A stretch of 64,000 bases of DNA from Bryobacter sp964387685 (GTDB taxonomy: Bacteria > Acidobacteriota > Terriglobia > Bryobacterales > Bryobacteraceae), in contig CAYLXK010000019.1 of NCBI GenBank assembly GCA_964387685.1, positions 45,450 through 109,449 on the forward strand, read 5' to 3'. Made by a program: the position numbers and the translations under genes. Position 1 is the stretch's first letter. Each line of letters begins with the position of its first letter. The notes below the pieces were generated by a model, which was not told the origin of the DNA, did no database searches, and saw only the letters and a program-made list of their open reading frames with translations. This document shows, piece by piece, positions 62,901 to 64,000 of the stretch.

Positions 62901-62931
62901 AATTTCGGGACTGAGCGCGTATGAGCAGTAG
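59926..62931 (+). CDS. hsdR: Type I restriction enzyme subunit R
   Basis: A 1001-residue restriction and translocation subunit. The N-terminal nuclease domain has RFDVILLINGVPVAQIELKS (PD-ExK pattern), the helicase motor has WHTTGSGKTLTSFKA (near residue 274), the DECH box FIFDECHRSQ and TGTPIF, and LLTGFDSKYLNTLYVDK in the second motor lobe. The C-terminal part binds the methylase complex. The ATG at 59926 follows GAGG. Lower GC content than the left part of the window suggests separate acquisition. It overlaps hsdS by 11 bases. Confidence 0.95.
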   Translation: MSLERQIEEQLIEKLRSLKYEYRDDIRDRDALQKNFREKFQSLNRVQLGDSEFERLLEEIITSDAFAAAKTLRERNSFIRDDGTPLNYTLVNLKDWCKNTFEVVNQLRINTDNSHQRFDVILLINGVPVAQIELKSLGISPRRAMEQIVDYKNNPGNGYTRTLLCFMQLFIVSNRSDTWYFANNNSRHFSFNADERFLPVYQFAAENNKKLTHLDSFAEAFLPKCTLGQMISRYMVLIASEQKLMIMRPYQIYAVKAIVDCIHVNCGNGYIWHTTGSGKTLTSFKASTLLKDNPDIEKCVFVVDRKDLDRQTREEFNRFQEGCVEENTHTGALVRRLLSDDYADKVIVTTIQKLGLALDENSKRSKENKKQGKATYKEQLESLRSQRMVFIFDECHRSQFGENHKAIKEFFPNSQLFGFTGTPIFEQNAAYQQIDGEAASFKTTADIFQRELHAYTITHAIDDRNVLRFHIDYYKPEGKNVPKQGETLAKKAIVEAILDKHDTATGGRRFNAILATASINDAIEYFNLFKLQQDKKRESDSAFKPLNIACVFSPPAEGNKDVQQIQEDLPQEKADNEQEPEKKKVALKAIIADYNTRFATNHSINEFDLYYQDVQKRIKDQQFPNQDMPLKGKEKIDIIIVVDMLLTGFDSKYLNTLYVDKNLKHHGLIQAFSRTNRVLNGTKPYGNILDFRQQQDAVNEAIALFSGEKIDRAREIWLVDKAPAVIEKFHSAVKKLDDFMKSQGLSCKPEAVPNLKGDDARTGFINHFKEVQRLKTQLDQYTDLTQENRKVIEQVLPKEELSAFRGVYLETAQRLKEQQRKDNDHASPQVQQLDFEFVLFASAVIDYDYIMGLIARYSAQVPGKQKMSREQLIGFIQSDAKFMDERDDITAYISTLKAGEGLSENDIRDGYQRFKAEKIAHEIAAIATKNGLAIDALQSFVDVILQRMIFDGEQLTNLMEPLGLNWKARRVKELALMEELVPVLNKRAQGREISGLSAYEQ

Positions 62932-63982
62932 TCCGGAAACCTCAGCCATGAAATCCCAAGAAAAACGAACAACACAGCCCAAGTTGCGTTTTCCCATGTT
63001 TCAGGATGCAAGGGGCTGGGATAGAAGACCGCTTAGCGATTTCTTGGTTGAGACGAAAGAACGAAATAGACAACTAAGGTATGGACCAAGCGATGTACTC
63101 TCTGTGTCTGGGGAATATGGGTGCGTGAATCAGATTGCCCTGTTGGGGCGTTCCTTTGCCGGTGTCAGCGTCATGGAGTATCGAATCGTGGAACACGGCG
63201 ACGTCGTCTACACCAAGAGCCCATTAAAGAGAAACCCGTACGGGATCATAAAGGCTAATAAGGGACAGCCCGGCATCGTCTCTACCCTGTATGCAGTCTA
63301 TCGGCCTACAGAGATCTGTTGCCCCAACTTCCTAGATCTCTATTTCTCTAGAGATTATCACCTAAATCGCTACCTGCAGCCCCTGATAAAAAAGGGAGCA
63401 AAAAATGACATGAAAGTCAACAACGCGGCCGTCTTGAGTGGAGAAATTTGGGCTCCCAAGCCGAATGAGCAACGAAAGCTAACAGACTGCGTTGCTTCGC
63501 TGGACGAATTGATTGCCGGCCACGTTCAAAGACTCACTGCGCTCAAAGCCCATCGAAAGGGATTAATGCAGCAGCTTTTCCCTGGTGCAGGGAAGGCTAC
63601 ACCAAGCCGGCGTTTTCCAGAATTCCAAAAGAGGAGTGGCTGGGCTAAACGCAAGGTGTCCGAAGTTCTTTCAAAAGTGTCTGCTCCGATTACCGTAGAC
63701 GAAAATACAATTTATCGGGAGATCGGTGTTCGTTCTCATGGGAAAGGCATCTTTCATAAGGAGCCAGTCAGTGGTGCAGAACTCGGGGAAAAACGCGTAT
63801 TTCGCGTTATCGAGAACGCATTAGTCCTGAATATAGTCTTTGCGTGGGAGCAGGCAGTGGCGACGACCTCTAAGGCGGAAACTGGCATGATTGCGTCGCA
63901 TCGATTCCCTATGTATGTTCCGAGAGAGGAACAGTGTGATGTTCGTGACCTGCTCCCCAAGAAATGTACCAGCCTAAACTGA
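62921..63982 (+). CDS. hsdS: Type I restriction specificity subunit, apparently short
   Basis: A 353-residue specificity subunit that selects the target site. First target-recognition domain (about residues 30-200), central conserved helix (SLDELIAGHVQRLTALKAHRKGLMQQLFPG in shape), then a second target domain starting at GWAKRKVSEVLSK. The second domain stops soon after MIASHRFPMYVP, where family members go on for several more helices, so the protein lacks the distal half of that domain and the last conserved helix. A frameshift, an insertion or a natural half-domain form are possible. An in-frame ATG at 62948 is an alternative start. Confidence 0.85.
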   Translation: MSSSPETSAMKSQEKRTTQPKLRFPMFQDARGWDRRPLSDFLVETKERNRQLRYGPSDVLSVSGEYGCVNQIALLGRSFAGVSVMEYRIVEHGDVVYTKSPLKRNPYGIIKANKGQPGIVSTLYAVYRPTEICCPNFLDLYFSRDYHLNRYLQPLIKKGAKNDMKVNNAAVLSGEIWAPKPNEQRKLTDCVASLDELIAGHVQRLTALKAHRKGLMQQLFPGAGKATPSRRFPEFQKRSGWAKRKVSEVLSKVSAPITVDENTIYREIGVRSHGKGIFHKEPVSGAELGEKRVFRVIENALVLNIVFAWEQAVATTSKAETGMIASHRFPMYVPREEQCDVRDLLPKKCTSLN

Positions 63983-64000
63983 AAACATCAGGAAAGGCAG

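Noticed and set aside
63964..64000. Open frame beginning MYQPKLKTSG at the right edge
   Set aside because: Only 12 codons are visible, so it cannot be told from chance; mentioned only with the hsdS truncation.

Overview
The window looks like a chromosome segment of an Acidobacteriota bacterium, probably of the Solibacter/Bryobacter lineage. This rests on gene content: two GWxTD-domain proteins, a PQQ-type quinoprotein, a sulfatase, a DUF255 thioredoxin-like protein, a carboxypeptidase-regulatory/beta-barrel protein and a DUF3179 protein, with very GC-rich codon use. No rRNA and no CRISPR array were seen. The only tRNA is tRNA-Val(GAC) at 32777-32853.

Positions 1-32741 are mostly ordinary chromosome. 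From left to right: a secreted CNA-B-like protein cut by the left edge, a small membrane protein, a quinoprotein dehydrogenase, a stand-alone four-gene terminase-like cassette (3191-5238), a sulfatase, and the run rnr - DUF255 - tpx - M24 peptidase - accB - accC - pgi - alpha/beta hydrolase. Then come two tandem, clearly duplicated, multi-spanning glycosyltransferase-like proteins, DUF3179 and SMP-30 proteins, an ABC exporter, a DUF433/DUF5615 toxin-antitoxin pair, a site-2-type protease, the GWxTD pair, an outer-membrane barrel protein, a glycosidase-like protein and an EamA transporter. Several of these genes have a TANNNT-like -10 box 6-10 bases before the start codon and no clear Shine-Dalgarno site, which suggests leaderless transcripts.

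From the tRNA-Val rightwards the character changes. Base composition and codon use are more balanced and the genes are accessory. An excisionase-like HTH gene follows the tRNA. Next is a minus-strand operon coding for a sigma factor, a ZAS-type membrane anti-sigma factor, an S41 peptidase-like protein and a secreted TPR-CHAT protease; three of the four genes are joined by ATGA overlaps. This is a candidate protease-gated transcription switch. Then come two paralogous HTH proteins, an uncharacterised protein, a hydrolase, a small membrane protein, and a prenyltransferase-repeat/DUF362 pair.

Positions 45079-59400 hold a type IV secretion operon: MoxR ATPase, VirB1-like transglycosylase, VirB9-, VirB10-, VirB2-, VirB3-, VirB4-, two VirB5-, VirB6- and VirB8-like proteins. 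It also codes for a membrane-anchored tandem AAA+ ATPase and a protein that looks like two pilin units fused head to tail. No VirB11, VirD4 or relaxase gene is visible. The pilin ribosome-binding site lies in a predicted hairpin. Positions 59926-63982 carry type I restriction genes hsdR and hsdS; hsdS ends early and hsdM is not in the window. The most interesting unexplained systems are the sigma/anti-sigma/CHAT operon and the unusual type IV secretion locus.
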